In this document: in pieces, positions 37,681-57,585 of the stretch | Position numbering within the stretch: position 1 is the stretch's first letter | Layout: each line of letters begins with the position of its first letter | Assembly (NCBI GenBank): GCA_012295275.1 | Contig: CM022679.1 | Coordinates: forward strand, 26,382,474-26,446,473 | DNA from: Chrysomallon squamiferum | Lineage: Eukaryota; Mollusca; Gastropoda; Neomphalida; Peltospiridae | Length of the DNA stretch: 64,000 bases | Direction: 5' to 3' | The notes under the pieces: model-generated | What the model was told of the DNA's origin: nothing | Database searches by the model: none | The model's input: the letters and a program-made list of their open reading frames with translations, nothing else | Position numbers and translations under genes: made by a program

Positions 37681-39061
37681 GTGAAACTACATTAAAATAT
37701 GAAAAACAATGAAGATAGTATCAATCTAGTTTCATTGTAACCTTTCTTTGTAAAGGTTTTGACTATATTTTATTTTTTGATAATCTTTGTTGTTTCTTTA
37801 GCTTTTTATTTTCGTTGTCTTCTTTAAATTGTTTTCATTATCGATCTTTTTTTTTATTGATGGTAATATCGTGAATTAATCTCCGATAAATTATAAAAAG
37901 AAATAAATAAAAATTAACTAAAATTAACTTGCTTTTACGTCATTTCTAATTATATTTTTATTATCAATAAAATTATTTGATATTATATGCTGTAAAATTC
38001 AATTAAATGTGAAGTTTGTTTTATTTTTAGTAAAGATTTAATGCATCTTTTTGCTTTAGTAAACATATTCAGACATTCTAGAATACTGTTTTGAGCTGAA
38101 TATTTTTGAGAATTAAAGTGACACTGACAATGAATGCACTAAGATTTATTTTAGGCAGTATAAGCTGTTCTAGAAAAGATAATGTAATTAACTGAATATT
38201 GTTCATTGCTAACCAGTCAAATCAAAATGCAAACACCAACAACCAACTTTAACTGGATTCCAATAAACTTTTAACAAGTACTATTACTGTACAGATAAAT
38301 ACATTTCAAGATAAACTAAAATTAAATTAAATTTCAAAAATTTTAAAAATGGAATATTTGTACAAAACTGTTTCTCTAAAATATACAAATATATATTATA
38401 TTTATTTAATATTAAGAAATGTGAATGTAAGTCTCATTGTGTTATTTTTACTTCTTATTTTTAACCATTATGTACTTTTATGTGCTAGTTACAGTAACAC
38501 ATCTTTGTATTTATGTGGCTTAAATATATTTACTAGTAGGTATTGTAAAACTATTACAACTGATTTATATATTTATACCATGGATAATTAATAGACTTCT
38601 CTCTTATCAGATTAATTTTTATATATAGTTATATTAACATGCATCTATTGTACATATGCAATATATTCTACATTGAAATAAAAAGAGAAAAGTTATAATC
38701 AAAGGTGTTATTTAGAATAATTCTCAAATGATTTGCGATTACTTGTGTATCCATATTTTCCAGAAATACAAAAAGAGAAAGAAAAAGGAAAACAATAGAA
38801 ACAGGTTTTCCTACACTGAAAACGTTAATTTTCTCCTAGTTCTATGTACGGTTGTTGTTTTTTATATAGATATAATCATATAGACTTACTGGTAGGATTT
38901 ACAAAGCAATTAGAACTGATTTATAGATTTCTATAGATAATCGCAAGATTTCTGTGTTTTATCCTATTAGTTGACTCTTACATTTTTGTTTATTCAAATA
39001 TATCCTTTGTACATATTATGTTCCATATTCTGTAGTGAAAATAAAATAAAATAAAATAAAA

Positions 39062-39113
<52 letters not shown>

Positions 39114-39460
39114 TTAACAAATTAAAACAAAAATTAAAAGTAGATTAAATCGCATTTGGTCTGTGATTATTAGTTTTATATTATATCAATATTTTAAACA
39201 AGAACAAACAGAAAGCAGATATTTTTATGTACTTGAAATGTTTTTAACTGTTGTTAATCTTTCTTTCGTTCTTTTTCTTTTTAAATATACAAGGCTGAAA
39301 TAATCTGAGTAATGTTGAAACATTTCAAGTTGAAGAAAATCAGAAGAAAATAATATTTCATTCTATAACTGACAACAAAACTATTCTTAAGTATTTGTGA
39401 TAATGAGTTTTCATCTTTTCTTCTCTTTCTTCTTGTAATGTAAATTCAAACAAGTATATT
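37681..39460. other. AT-rich intergenic stretch
   Basis: No gene supported. An (AAT)n tract lies at 39060-39112 and two poorly matching repeats of a CATATAGACTTA-type segment lie near 38500-38960. Short open frames here have no recognisable domain. Confidence 0.5.
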
Positions 39461-39464
39461 TTCA

Positions 39465-39545
39465 AGAATGCCTGGTGTCTATATGTTATATGTCAAAGTG
39501 AAATTGTTTCTACACAGTCGTGTGAATCTAACGTTACTACAGCTT
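39465..39545 (+). pseudogene. Faint SPRY-tail relic
   Basis: Reads GVYMLYVKV followed by VNLTLLQL, in line with the GVY...VKV...LLKLIS pattern of SPRY ends. It is followed (39546-39700) by sequence shared with 15075-15235, which flanks sulfotransferase exon 5. Confidence 0.35.
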
Positions 39546-40085
39546 GAATAAAACAATATGCGTATTTACATTTTCGTTTGATTGTCTCTGTTTTAGTGAG
39601 TATGTGTGTGTGTATGTATTTGAGGGTGAAATTCTAAAAACTGTGTGCATATCAGAATGAGTACAATGTTTCTTTCTTTCACTGAACACACTCACACACA
39701 CACACACACACATGCACACACACACGCACGCATACACATAAATATGAATTTGGATCCATTAGTGAAATTCATGCACACTTAAATTATAAATTCTCTTCTA
39801 CTTAAACTAGGCATATACGTTATCGTTAAACCTTCCTTTCTAAGGTATTTTAAGGCCATTATTGAATAGGATGAAAATAGAAGAAAAAAAAAATGCGAAA
39901 CTAATCCAGTTCAGTTTCTTAACAAGAAATGCTCCTATAGAAATGACAGTTTAATACAATTGATGATGCACAGAAAACTGCACGCGAGCTGGACTCGTAT
40001 CATTGGAGTTGAATGTAAATTGTATCACTGAGGTTGGCCAGCTCTGGATCAGGCGCGGCACCATTGAACAGAGTTAATTTGTGTG

Positions 40086-40240
40086 GCAATGTAAACGTGG
40101 ATGTAATGTAAACGTGGATGGTAAATATAGTGTAAACGTGGATGTAAACGTGGATGCAATGTAAACGTGGATGCAATGTAAACGTGGATGCAATGTAAAC
40201 GTGAATGTAGTGTAAACGTGGATGTAGTGTAAACGTTAAA
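40086..40240. repeat. 17-bp minisatellite (GTAAACGTGGATGCAAT)
   Basis: About eight or nine imperfect units. The single-copy ancestor appears at about 24810 and 31405 as GGCAATGTAAACGTCGCTGT, so the array grew only in the copy upstream of gene F. Confidence 0.85.
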
Positions 40241-40436
40241 CAAAAACGTCTTGATCAGTGGATCGAGATAACACTAAAGGAGTCTGCACTGAATTATTTC
40301 GATTTTCACACATTTTATATGTTCTAGTAACAAATAATGTAATTTTAACTATGTATAACGGACCTGATTTCTACTTCTTCTTCTTCTTCTTCTTTTCAGT
40401 CGTCACAACGATTTTATCAGTTTATAAAACACCTTT

Positions 40437-40610
40437 ATTTTCTCACGAACTGAACACCGAGTCACTGATTCCTACTGCACTTCGCGGTTAACACGTGTTT
40501 CAAGGTGACCCACGTTGAACATATATGTGAAGTAGTTGTTCCATATAAAGGCATAATATTTACTTATTTGGTCACATATACATTATAATGTAAACGTTCA
40601 GTATGCCCAG
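40437..40610 (+). promoter_or_regulatory. Candidate non-coding first exon of TRIM gene F
   Basis: Counterpart of 4769-4975, more diverged, ending at a consensus donor GCCCAG|GTAAGT. It would splice to the acceptor at 42261-42263. Confidence 0.4.
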
Positions 40611-42263
<1,653 letters not shown>

Positions 42264-42357
42264 GTAACCTGGAATGATACCGTACAGAAGATATGTTTAA
42301 CCTGCTCCTAAAAATATTTCTTGAGCGGAATTCCACGTCATTTTAATATGACCCACA

Positions 42358-44856
42358 ATGGCTGAAAGCTGTGTTGTACCATTAATAGAAATTCGAGACG
42401 AGTTTGTTATTTGTGAAATTTGTTTCGAGTGTTTTAACGACCGAGATAAACTACCACGTATTTTACCATGTCACCATAGCTTTTGTTGTCAATGTTTGAT
42501 ATCAGTATGGAAGAATTCGCCAGAGGGAATAACATGTCCCAACTGTCGACAAATATGGCCTGTTCAGAATAATATCGAGAAAACATTTCCACAAAACACA
42601 GTATTGACAGATTTGATGGAATATATAAGAATTAAGAATAATCCTGGTGAAATATTATGTCATGACTGTCCAGACAGGTCCACAGCAATAGCTTATTGCC
42701 TCACTTGTTGCGAGTACAGGTGTGAAAGATGTAGAGCTTGTCACACCAAATTCTCAAGTACAAAACACCATAAAACAGTGGATATATCACAGCTGGCAGA
42801 AATTCCACAGTCTGAATTTTTCCAGAGAAAGGATATCTGTACAAATCACGAAAATATGAAAGTTGATGTTTACTGCAAGACGTGCTGTACAGCTGTCTGC
42901 TCTACGTGTGCACTTTTGTCTCACAAAGATCACGAAATTTGTAATCTGAAAGATGTCTACAGCGATAAGAAGGAAAAGATGAAATCCACTTTATGTCAGT
43001 TACAGATGTCCATAGAAAAATCTAAGTCGTACACTGATAAACTGACTAAAGAAAAACAAACGCTGGAAAAGATAAGAAAACGAAGTCTAATGAAAATAGA
43101 CGAAGCCAGTAAAAAAATCATTAAAAAGATTCAAGATCTGACACTGCAATTCAAAAACGAAGTGTGTAGAAATGTTGACAAACAGAAATGTCTTCGAGAT
43201 GAACAGATAAAAGTGGTGACTCCGTCGATAAATGAGAAAAGTGAACATCTTCTACGCTGTCAACAAGACTTGCAGTTCGCACGTCAAGCCGAATTTACTG
43301 AAATGTTTGAGTGTCTGGAAAACAAAACAACAACTTTGATCAAGAGTTCAGAACTAGTAGATTTAAAGATAGACAAAATCGAATTACAGTTGGATGTATT
43401 TAAACGTATTGATAATGTCATAAAGAAGACTGCAGTGATGTTTGACAAGTCAGAGATGATACCCTGTATTGAGATGACAGACGCTATTGTAGAACGAGAA
43501 TCTTGCGTTCTCAAAGTCAGACTCATCTCAAAGAAAAACAAATCACAGTCAGAAGCTGTTATTGAAACTCCTGGTCAAAGGCACGAAACTCATAGAAAAC
43601 GTCTAACAACGTCCATTTGTGGAAAACTGCTTTACATGCCGCTAACACTCGGTCTTCACAAGACTTCAGTCAGTGTTGATAGTTTTTACATTGAACATGA
43701 CAGTCTCACATTTCACAGCAGAGAGGAGAGTTAGTATTTCAATCTGTGTTTTTGTAGTTGTGATACAAAATACCAAACTGAGAAAAAATACACACACACA
43801 TTCACATACACACCCTCCCCCACATAAGCCCCCAACATAGCTAGATAGATATTGTTTAAAATCAAATAAAATAATGTCAAATAAAATAAAAGGAAATAAA
43901 ACAACGAATAATTCGTTTTCTGTTTTCAGCTGTTTAAAAATGTTAAACTTTTCAATCTCAAACTATATGACATTTTCTGCCTATGTTGTTTTACTTAAAC
44001 GATTCACTGCCATGTATGGGACCGTTTTAAATGACTTCTTTCACATTAACAAATATTATTATCGTTATTGTTTATTTTAGATGCTGAACTGACGAGAAAA
44101 GTTCTGATTGGACTTAACGAGCAATCCAACACGTTTACTGAAGTATTGTGTGAGTGCAACATATTTAAATTTCGTTTATGCATTAACTGAGAAATATATT
44201 TATTAATTTACATTAATTGCATGTCTTTCCATCCAAAAAATGATATGCACACATATGATGATAGATATATATGCATATTATTTATTTTTTCAGTACCCAA
44301 CGTACAGTTTGATCAAAATGCCTTAAACTGGAAGTATTGTAAGATCACAGATTGTGGTGAATTGATCAACATATCTTCACCACTGCCTGACACAGAACAG
44401 ACCTCTTCACTTAAAACTCTGATAGGCGCCACAGGAAACAAGACTTTTCATCATCCAGGCTGTTATTACTGGCAGACTGATGTTGTGTGTAAAGTCCTGT
44501 CAAAGGCAGAACTTCACAAAGTAGCAGCTCAAATCGGTGTTTGTACACATCAAAATGACGACGAAGCACAGCTAATTTCAGAAAACAGACACGCCTGGTG
44601 TGTAAGTGTTGACACCTGTAGAAACCACAACAGTCTGTGTTTAGACGTTCATTCGCTTCGGAAGGAAATATCTGACAAACCCGTTGCAGATTTTAAAAAG
44701 AAGAAACAATTCACTGTGAATCTTGGGTTGCTGCTTGAAACAAAAAACAGAAAGCTTCACATTTTTCTTTTACATGAAAACAAATGTGAATACAGTATTC
44801 CTCATATCGATGTTTCAAAGCCTCTGATACCAGCATTTGGTGTCCACAATTCCTGA
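42358..44856 (+). CDS. TRIM-like gene F, type 1, frameshifted SPRY
   Basis: Exons are 42358-43729, 44081-44149 (69 nt) and 44294-44856, predicted at 667 aa. RING ligands are intact. B-box 1 is unlike that of all other members: a patch coded at about 42643-42800 (LCHDCPDRSTAIAY and following) keeps all the cysteine/histidine spacing but shares little sequence, while both flanks match closely. One extra T at 44850-44851, relative to the near-identical exon of gene E, shifts the frame and stops the SPRY at 44856. About 30 residues are lost. The old frame is still readable to a stop at 44945-44947. The loss includes the last SPRY strands, so binding may be impaired, or the base may be a sequencing error. 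Confidence 0.85.
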
Positions 44857-44947
44857 TATGTTTTGTGTTAAACTGAAAGTTGTTTCTGCTCATGATGTGT
44901 CTCTAAACGATGAGTTACTAAAATTAATCTCTAATTTACTTAAATAA
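44857..44947 (+). pseudogene. Out-of-frame remnant of the gene F SPRY end
   Basis: In the frame interrupted by the 1-bp insertion this codes the usual ending (VSLNDELLKLISNL type) and ends at a TAA matching that of gene E. Confidence 0.8.
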
Positions 44948-45079
44948 TAAAATTATTCTATAATTGACAACAAATCTATTTTTATGTTCATGATTTGTTC
45001 GCGATTTGTTTTCATATTTTCCTCTATTTCTTCGTGCATTATAATGTTAAATGATAAATATATTTGTTTTATTGCTGAG

Positions 45080-45620
45080 TTTGATGTCTGTATTTGGTGT
45101 CTACGATCTTATTTTGTTTATGTCAAAGTGAAAGTTGTTTGTAGAGAGAAATTGTCAGTGAGTCTTGTTATTCTGCCGTTAATCTCAGCTTGTCTTCAGT
45201 AACAGTTCTTGTCACTGAGTGGTGAGAGTCTAACGTTAATCTCAGCTTGTCTTCAGTAACAGTTCTTGTCACTGAGTGGTGAGAGTCCAACGTTAATCTC
45301 AGCTTGTCTTCAGTAACAGTTCTTGTCACTGAGTGGTGAGAGTCTAACGTTAATCTCAGCTTGTCTTCAGTAACAGTTCTTGTCACTGAGTGGTGAGAGT
45401 CTAACGTTAATCTCAGCTTGTCTTCAGTAACAGTTCTAGTCACTGAGTGGTGAGAGTCTAACGTTAATCTCAGTAACAGTTCTTGTCTTCAGTAACAGTT
45501 CTTGTCACTGAGTGGTGAGAGTTTAACGTTAATCTCTTGTCTTGTCTTCTAAGTAACAGCTTGTCTTCAGTAACAGTTCTTGTTACTGAGTGGTGAGAGT
45601 CCAACGTTAATCTCAGCTTA
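45080..45620. repeat. SPRY-tail relic grown into a 57-bp minisatellite (about 8 copies)
   Basis: 45080-45165 reads as a decayed SPRY end (VKVKVV, then LSVS). It merges into about eight 57-bp units, the last three irregular. The minus-strand frame with a 19-residue repeat is a by-product of a unit length divisible by three. Confidence 0.85.
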
Positions 45621-46606
45621 ACTGTTTGTCTGTTCTTCTGCATGTTATTTAGTTCACTGCTTTTTTATTTATTTGTTATTTATTATTTATTTACTTTTTT
45701 GTTTATTTTGTTTTTGTCTGTTTTATGTATTTTGTTTATTTTAAATTTTATTTTATTTTGTTTATTTTTTATTTATCTATATTTTATTTGTTTGTTTTAT
45801 GATTTTATTTAATTAGTTATTATTTCTTTGTATTTTTATTTAATATTTATTTGTTTTTATTATTTGTTACTTTACTTATTAACTTAATTATTTATTCAGT
45901 TGTTCATTTGTTGTTATTTCTGTTTAAGAATTAATTAATATAGTTAGCTTTTTATGTATTGGTTTATTTGTTTGCTTAAATAATATTAAAAAAATACAAG
46001 GTTTTTTTTTTTTTTTGAAGACAACTTTTCTAAGTCTTGCTCAATAATTTCTGTAAATTTCTTTTTACTTTATGATGTCATGACAAGAAATAAAATGTCA
46101 GTCTTCAAGCATTTACGAATTTTGTTTCTTTTATTCACATGATTTAATATTAGGAAATATTTGTCACAATTTACAAAAACCTGAACGTTTTGAAACGATA
46201 AAGATTAAATTTCATACACAGAAGATTATATGGTTGATTATATGTGAAAGGTGATATATATCATTATTTGGTGCTGCTGTAACTACAAAATTTTCAAAGT
46301 ATAATAATAATAATATTACTTACAAGTAGAACAACAATGATGTTGATGGTATGGTGGTGGTGATAATAAAGATGTTGAGGTTCATTTTAACTGTGACAAT
46401 AATGATGATCTTCATCATTATTATCATGAAAGTGTGGTCGTGATTTTGAGGTTGAAGAACATCATCATGTATCATATCTATCATATCTATAATCATTCAT
46501 TAATTTGTATTTTAGTTAAATATATATACACATATTTATTATAGTAAAAAAATATATACATATTTTTATTAGAAATCGGTCATTCACAGACCCACGTATT
46601 AACACA
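45621..46606. other. Convergent intergenic region between gene F and the sulfotransferase
   Basis: T-rich repeats (45660-45980) are followed by the conserved 3' flank of the sulfotransferase (45980-46520), with ATG/GAT-rich triplets. No gene was seen. Confidence 0.5.
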
Positions 46607-51651
<5,045 letters not shown>

Positions 51652-51674
51652 GGTGTGTCTGACGTGAGTGATGT

Positions 51675-51791
51675 CTGCGAAAAACCCAATAAATAAATGA
51701 ATAAATAAATTTAAAATAGGTAGTAGTGAATACAGCCATTAAATGTTCAGACATATTGGTACTTACACATACACATATTCACGCATACTAT

Positions 51792-51848
<57 letters not shown>

Positions 51849-53120
51849 TATACATACATAGACACATCTGAGTTTAAAGGATATAATTATATAACCATTC
51901 CGATAGAGATCTGTCATTCCTATCAAACAACGATTTTGGATGATAACTAACAAACTAAATAACCGAATAAATAACTAAATAAAGCTGTAAAAGGAACAAA
52001 AACATTCAAAATACTTCTAGCAATAATAACAAAAAGAACCAAAAAAAAAAACAACCAAGAGAACTAATTAAAATGAAAAAAAAAATCAGCTTAAAATTCA
52101 CACAGCAATAACTCTATTTTCTTTCCTTTTTTTTATTTTTTTCGTTTTCCTTTAGACATTCACTGATAGACTTTTGTTTTTAATCTTTTGTCATCGATGA
52201 TAAAATTTTGGCACAATTTTGCCTCTGGGTGATATTCTGTTCACCTAACACGTACCAAAATTACCCCGAGCTACTTTTTTCCTAATGACATTCTCCTCAC
52301 ATGTAAGTCCAAGGGCTTTTCTTTTGCGCGTGTTCATCAAACTGGAACGACATTGTTAGAAAGTACGGTATACGTTTTATTTATTTACATACCTGTTTGC
52401 TTCCTTGTATGTTACTTACTCGTCTGCCGTTATCATTACTTTTTATTATTAATGTTAGTAATAGTAGTAATGGTGATGTAGTAGTAGCAGTAGTAGTTGT
52501 TGTTGTTGTTATTCTAGTGGTGATAGTAGTATTAGTTTTTTAATTGTTATTGTTTAAATATTAGTAGTGGTACATGCATACATACATACATACATGCTAC
52601 ATACACAGGTAGATCTACATAGATATATATACACACACATATATTATCATATCAAAATACATGCATACATACATACATATATATACACAAACACATATAC
52701 ATACATATATATATATAGATATATGTACAAACACACACACACACATCCATATACACATAAAAACATGCATTTAAACATGTGCATAAGTACACCCATACAT
52801 ACATATCCACATACATACAGACATACAGAGAGGCAAACATACAAATATATATATATATATATACACAGACGTGCACAAAATATAATTCGTTGAACATCTG
52901 CTGTAAAGCTGTTCAGCTCTATGCCACGTGACTGGGTTAATCTATCGATTTTATTCGTAATTATTCGATTTTACACTTACAGTCTTTGTAACGATCTCTT
53001 TGTGACCCACTTTAAGTACACCGCACTAAACACAGTAATAAAATAAAACACTAAAATAATAACAGTAATAAAATAAAATAAAATGTTGTATACAAAGACG
53101 TACTGGTTTCTGCCATTTAT
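51675..53120. other. Upstream region of the sulfotransferase gene
   Basis: No gene supported. CA and TA tracts at 51797-51850 and a CATA-rich tract at 52572-52870 dominate. A non-coding first exon of the sulfotransferase probably lies somewhere upstream, but I could not place it. Confidence 0.5.
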
Positions 53121-53122
53121 AA

Positions 53123-53295
53123 ACAGACAGAAGTAGACAGATGGAAGGATAGACAGATAAGTAGATAGAATAGATAGACAGACAGACACACACACAGACA
53201 GACAGATAGATAGACAGATAGATAGATAGATAGACATAAGACAGACAGACAGATAGATAGACAGACAGACAGACAGATAGAGACAGACACAGAGA
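53123..53295. repeat. (GATA/GACA)n repeat
   Basis: Interleaved GATA and GACA tetranucleotides. Confidence 0.9.
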
Positions 53296-53960
53296 AAAAT
53301 CGTAATCGTCTTATTCTGGATTTATTTTTGTTATTTTTTATTTTTTTTTTATGGTTGTTGTTGTTGTTTGCTGTTGTTTTTGTTATTTTTATTTTTATTT
53401 ATTTATTTTCTATCTTTCGGGCATTAGCAAAGAGTTATTTTAAAAGCACCTTCCCACTGAAAGCACACATACTCGGCTTTTGATAAACTAATCTACGGAA
53501 AACGTCTGCAACGGAAACTAACGAAGTGAGGCACTGCATTATCACTAACCTACATCATCCCATCATTCAGTTTAAAACTAACATGAACATAATATTATAT
53601 TTTACACTAAACTCCTCACACGAACTGTTATATCAATTAGTTTATTGTGTTTTGTTCGTGGCTTGCTGTATATCCGGCGTTATCGTTTAAGTTTGGAGGT
53701 GTCTGATATCTAAAACGTTGTACTCGCGACTTGCTGTACTAGAATCAGAAGGAAATATGATATATCAGGCTGCAGATTTCTCTAATTCAAGTATAAGTGG
53801 TTGAGAGAAATCACAGTTGGGCGTTATCAGAAGCAAATGTAAAGCAGATATAAATCAATTGAACATATGTTGTCAAATTTATAATCATGAAGCAGGCGGG
53901 TCTAGGGGAGACAATGCGGCTTTTAATCTGCATCCCTGTTCTTGTGCATCAAACTGACAT
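53296..53960. other. Intergenic stretch
   Basis: T-rich start (53310-53410), then mixed sequence. Nothing was recognised. Confidence 0.4.
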
Positions 53961-53964
53961 ATTT

Positions 53965-54480
53965 AATTTAGTAACAGTAGTGATAGCAGTAGTGGTAGCG
54001 CTGTTGCTGGTAATAACAGTAGTAGTAGGATGAGGAGGATGAGGAGGAAGGAGTAATAGTAGAAGTAGTAGCAGTATTAATGGTAATAATGGTAGTAGTA
54101 GTAGTAGTTGTTGTTGTTGTTGTTGTAGCAGAGATAATGATATAGTATAAATTGTGCCAATACGTCTTTGCAGTATTAGAATTAGTAGTAATATTGTAGA
54201 AGCAGGTGTTGTTATTGTAGTGATAGTAGTAGAAGTAGTAATGATAGCAGTAGCGATGGCAGTAATCGTAGTAGTCGTAGTAATACTAGTAGTAGTAGTA
54301 GAACGAGTGGTAATGATAGTAGAAATAGTAGCAGTAGTAACAGTGCCAATACTTCTTTGTCATATTAGTAGTAGTAGCTGTTGTTGTTGTTGTAGTTGTG
54401 GATCACAGAGTAGTAGTTGTGGATAAAGAGTAGTAGTTGTAGTAGTAGTAGCAGCAGCAGTACTTGTAATAGCAACAACA
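53965..54480. repeat. Long imperfect (GTA)n/(GTT)n triplet region
   Basis: About 500 bp of diverged GTA, GTT and GCA triplets. A segment containing GTGCCAATAC and TCTTTG occurs twice (about 54155 and 54340), so an inner duplication of ~190 bp is likely. Confidence 0.85.
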
Positions 54481-55134
54481 AAAGTACTTAATAAGATATA
54501 TTTGAACTACCACTTCATTTTATTCTATGAATACTATACCACGACAGAAAGAACGTTCACTTCAAATCTGTATTTACCAGAAGCTTTTATCAACAAACAA
54601 TCACATCATAGTGCTTCTAAGTTTTATGTACGTCTTACCGCTATAAAACTTAGAAAGATAAACAAAATATAGTTGACATATACGTTCCACAATCACAAAT
54701 ATTCTATCATTATTAATATTCCGCCATTATAAACATACCTAAAGAACAGTTTTTTTTTTTTTTAGTTGTTTTTTTTTAAAGTCAGAATGTCAACCTACCT
54801 TACAAAGACGTACAGCCATGAAAGTCAACACGCTGGAATGAGAGTCAGCTTTCGTCAATCATTGCCAGTTTTATGGAGCAATTCGATTTTTACCTGGTGT
54901 TTACCTCGCGGCAGATGTTGTTAACATAAAATAACCTGAGGTTGTGTTAACGAGATAAGGACGCTGGATATACTCAGTCCCGCCCGTGGCTTCAAAGTGT
55001 TCATGATCGCGATTATTATTATTCTACTTCCTTTTTTTTTTTTTTTTTTTTCTTTTGAAGTATAGTACACCCATGATTAAACACACTAATAGGAGCGAAG
55101 GTAAATAACGTTGTTCACGAACCCAGTTAATTAT
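54481..55134. other. Intergenic stretch
   Basis: Mixed sequence with poly-T runs at about 54750-54778 and 55030-55052. No gene was recognised. Confidence 0.4.
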
Positions 55135-55570
55135 TGTGATATAAAATATTTTAAAATCATAACCAACAATTTTAAATAATGTGATATGAAATAGTTTCAA
55201 ATCATAACCAACAAATTATAACCAACAATTTCAAATACTGTAACATAAAATATTTTAAAATCATAACCAACAATTTTAAATGCTGTGACATAAAATATTT
55301 TAAAATCATAACCAACAATTTTAAATGCTGTGGCATAAAATATTTTAAAATCATAACCAACAATTTTAAATGCTGTGACATAAAATATTTTAAAATCATA
55401 ACCAACAATTTTAAATGCTGTGGCATAAAATATTTTAAAATCATAACCAACAATTTTAAATGCTGTGACATAAAATATTTTAAAATCATAACCAACAATT
55501 TCAAATGCTGTGACATAAAATATTTTAAAATCATAACCAACAATTTTAAATACTCTGATATGAAATATTT
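55135..55570. repeat. 45-bp minisatellite, about 9 copies
   Basis: Units contain AAATCATAACCAACAATTTT and TGCTGTGACATAAAAT. The middle copies alternate between GTGACATA and GTGGCATA, which suggests growth by a two-unit step. The 15-codon period leaves the minus strand open, which does not indicate a gene. Confidence 0.9.
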
Positions 55571-55749
55571 TATATAGTCACTATTTTTTAGTCTGAACTT
55601 TTAACAAACCAAGAAAGAGATGCAACTGACGTGGCAGTAGAAAGTTTAATTAATAAAAATACTGATATATAAATATTTTAACTTAATTACGATAATCAAA
55701 CGGTTACACAGAAACTGAGTAATGAGTTAGTGTGGTTCACGCGTCTTAA

Positions 55750-55875
<126 letters not shown>

Positions 55876-56470
55876 CACACATATATTTCGTTAAGAATAC
55901 TCTCGATAATTTGCAAAAGGTTCAGGTTTCGGTTCCAACTGAATTATTGTCCATATCTCACTAAGTTCGCTGAACCGATGTCTGTTAATCAAGGGTTTAC
56001 TGTACTGCTAATATAATTGTTTTACAAGACGTAATGTAGTTCAGCTATTAATAGTGATAGTTAATGATATGGTAAAAGCTATGGTTACGTCATAAGCAAC
56101 CCGGGGTCTATTATATTGTTTTGATACACAGTCGGAAAGCTTTTAGGAATCTCTGTATATTTATATATACTAGCGAGCTCCACTTAGTTTCGATGCAGTA
56201 GATAAAATTTCATCATGGACGTTTCATAATTACGTATTATTTCCTCATACATATTAAACTGCCCAGGGTTAGCGATATATCGTTATAATTGTTTTTATTT
56301 ATTTATTTTTTTTTTTTTTTTTTTTTTATTTATAATATTATTTTAAACCTGATCAGCAAAATGAATATTTGCATAGCAACATTTCAATAAACGATTTTAA
56401 CAGCTGTAATAAATAGCTTAGCCAAAATCATTAATCAAAAATGTGTATAGCTCGGTTTTGTTTTTTTAGT
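55876..56470. other. Intergenic stretch
   Basis: Unassigned sequence. A poly-T run lies at 56308-56328. Confidence 0.4.
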
Positions 56471-56476
56471 GGGAGG

Positions 56477-56479
56477 GAG

Positions 56480-56525
<46 letters not shown>

Positions 56526-56527
56526 AT

Positions 56528-56572
<45 letters not shown>

Positions 56573-56722
56573 TGTGTGTGTGTGTGTGTGTGTGTGTTTG
56601 TGTAGCTCGGGTTTTTTTTAGTGGGAGGTTTTGAGTTGTGTGTGTGTGTGTGCATGAATGTGTGTGTGCTGTGTGTGTGTGTGTGTGTCTGTGTGTGTGT
56701 GTGCATGTGTGTGTGTGTGTTT
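56477..56722. repeat. (GT)n, duplicated segment
   Basis: Two GT arrays separated by GTAGCTCGG and TTTAGTGGGAGG-type sequence that also occurs just before the first array. A unit of ~155 bp including the array was duplicated. Confidence 0.9.
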
Positions 56723-57585
56723 AATGGTCTGGCAAATTATGCTTCTTGATTTGAAAATGCTATTCTTATCAGAGGTGGATTCGTTTTTCGAGGCCAATCG
56801 ATTGGTCTGAACCAATATTAACCTAACTCTTCGCTTCCTGGCTTCGCTCTTCTTCTCACAATCAAGGAAAATTGGCAGGAAAATTATCGTGGAAGCATGC
56901 TTGTTAACATTTACATAACCGATATTGCTTGTCTCTCAGGCTCGTTCCAATTGCTATTGATTATTTGCTGTTCAAAGATCCGAGGACTCTGTCACTAAAT
57001 CTCAGTGATTTCTTTAAAGATGAAATCATTTTTTTTTTTTTTTTTATTATTATTATTATTTTTTTTTTTTTTTAACGCAAAATACAACAAAACACTATTA
57101 TTTCTACCTCAACAACAACAACAACATAATAATTATTATTATTAGTAGAAATAATAATGGTGATGACAATGCTGATGATTATTATGGTGACGCTGGTGAA
57201 GATGATAATGATGATGATGATGATGAAGATGGTGATGATGAAGATGACGATGATGATGATGATGATAAACACATAACCGTATACATTTCTGTATCCATCT
57301 GTGACTGAGTATATGAAATATGTCTCTGAGGCAGCGAGTAAAATAGAACAGGAGTTTTCTAAACAAACGTTTACATTGCTGTAATAGAGTGTGCCTGTCA
57401 AAGAAAAATTAATGACTTCGTTTAGAAGAAAAAAAGGAATGGAGAATAAAATAATAATTAAATGCCCATTCACGTGTGATGTGGAATAAAATGCAAACAG
57501 CAGAAGAAAATCATGTAATATAAAAAAGAGAGAGGATTTCTGGAAATAAATAAATTTAGAGATGCAGACAGTGTAAGAAAATGAC
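56723..57585. other. Intergenic stretch with GAT triplets
   Basis: No gene. It contains poly-T and ATT tracts at 57030-57073 and an imperfect (GAT)n tract at 57165-57265. Confidence 0.45.

Noticed and set aside
38349-38591. 80-codon + strand frame
   Set aside because: AT-rich composition, no domain and no splice or promoter context.
52977-53237. Repeated GATA/GACA tract as a CRISPR-like array
   Set aside because: There are no spacers of even length. It is a tetranucleotide microsatellite in a eukaryotic genome.
55202-55543. Minus-strand open frame with a 15-residue repeat
   Set aside because: It is a by-product of a 45-bp minisatellite.
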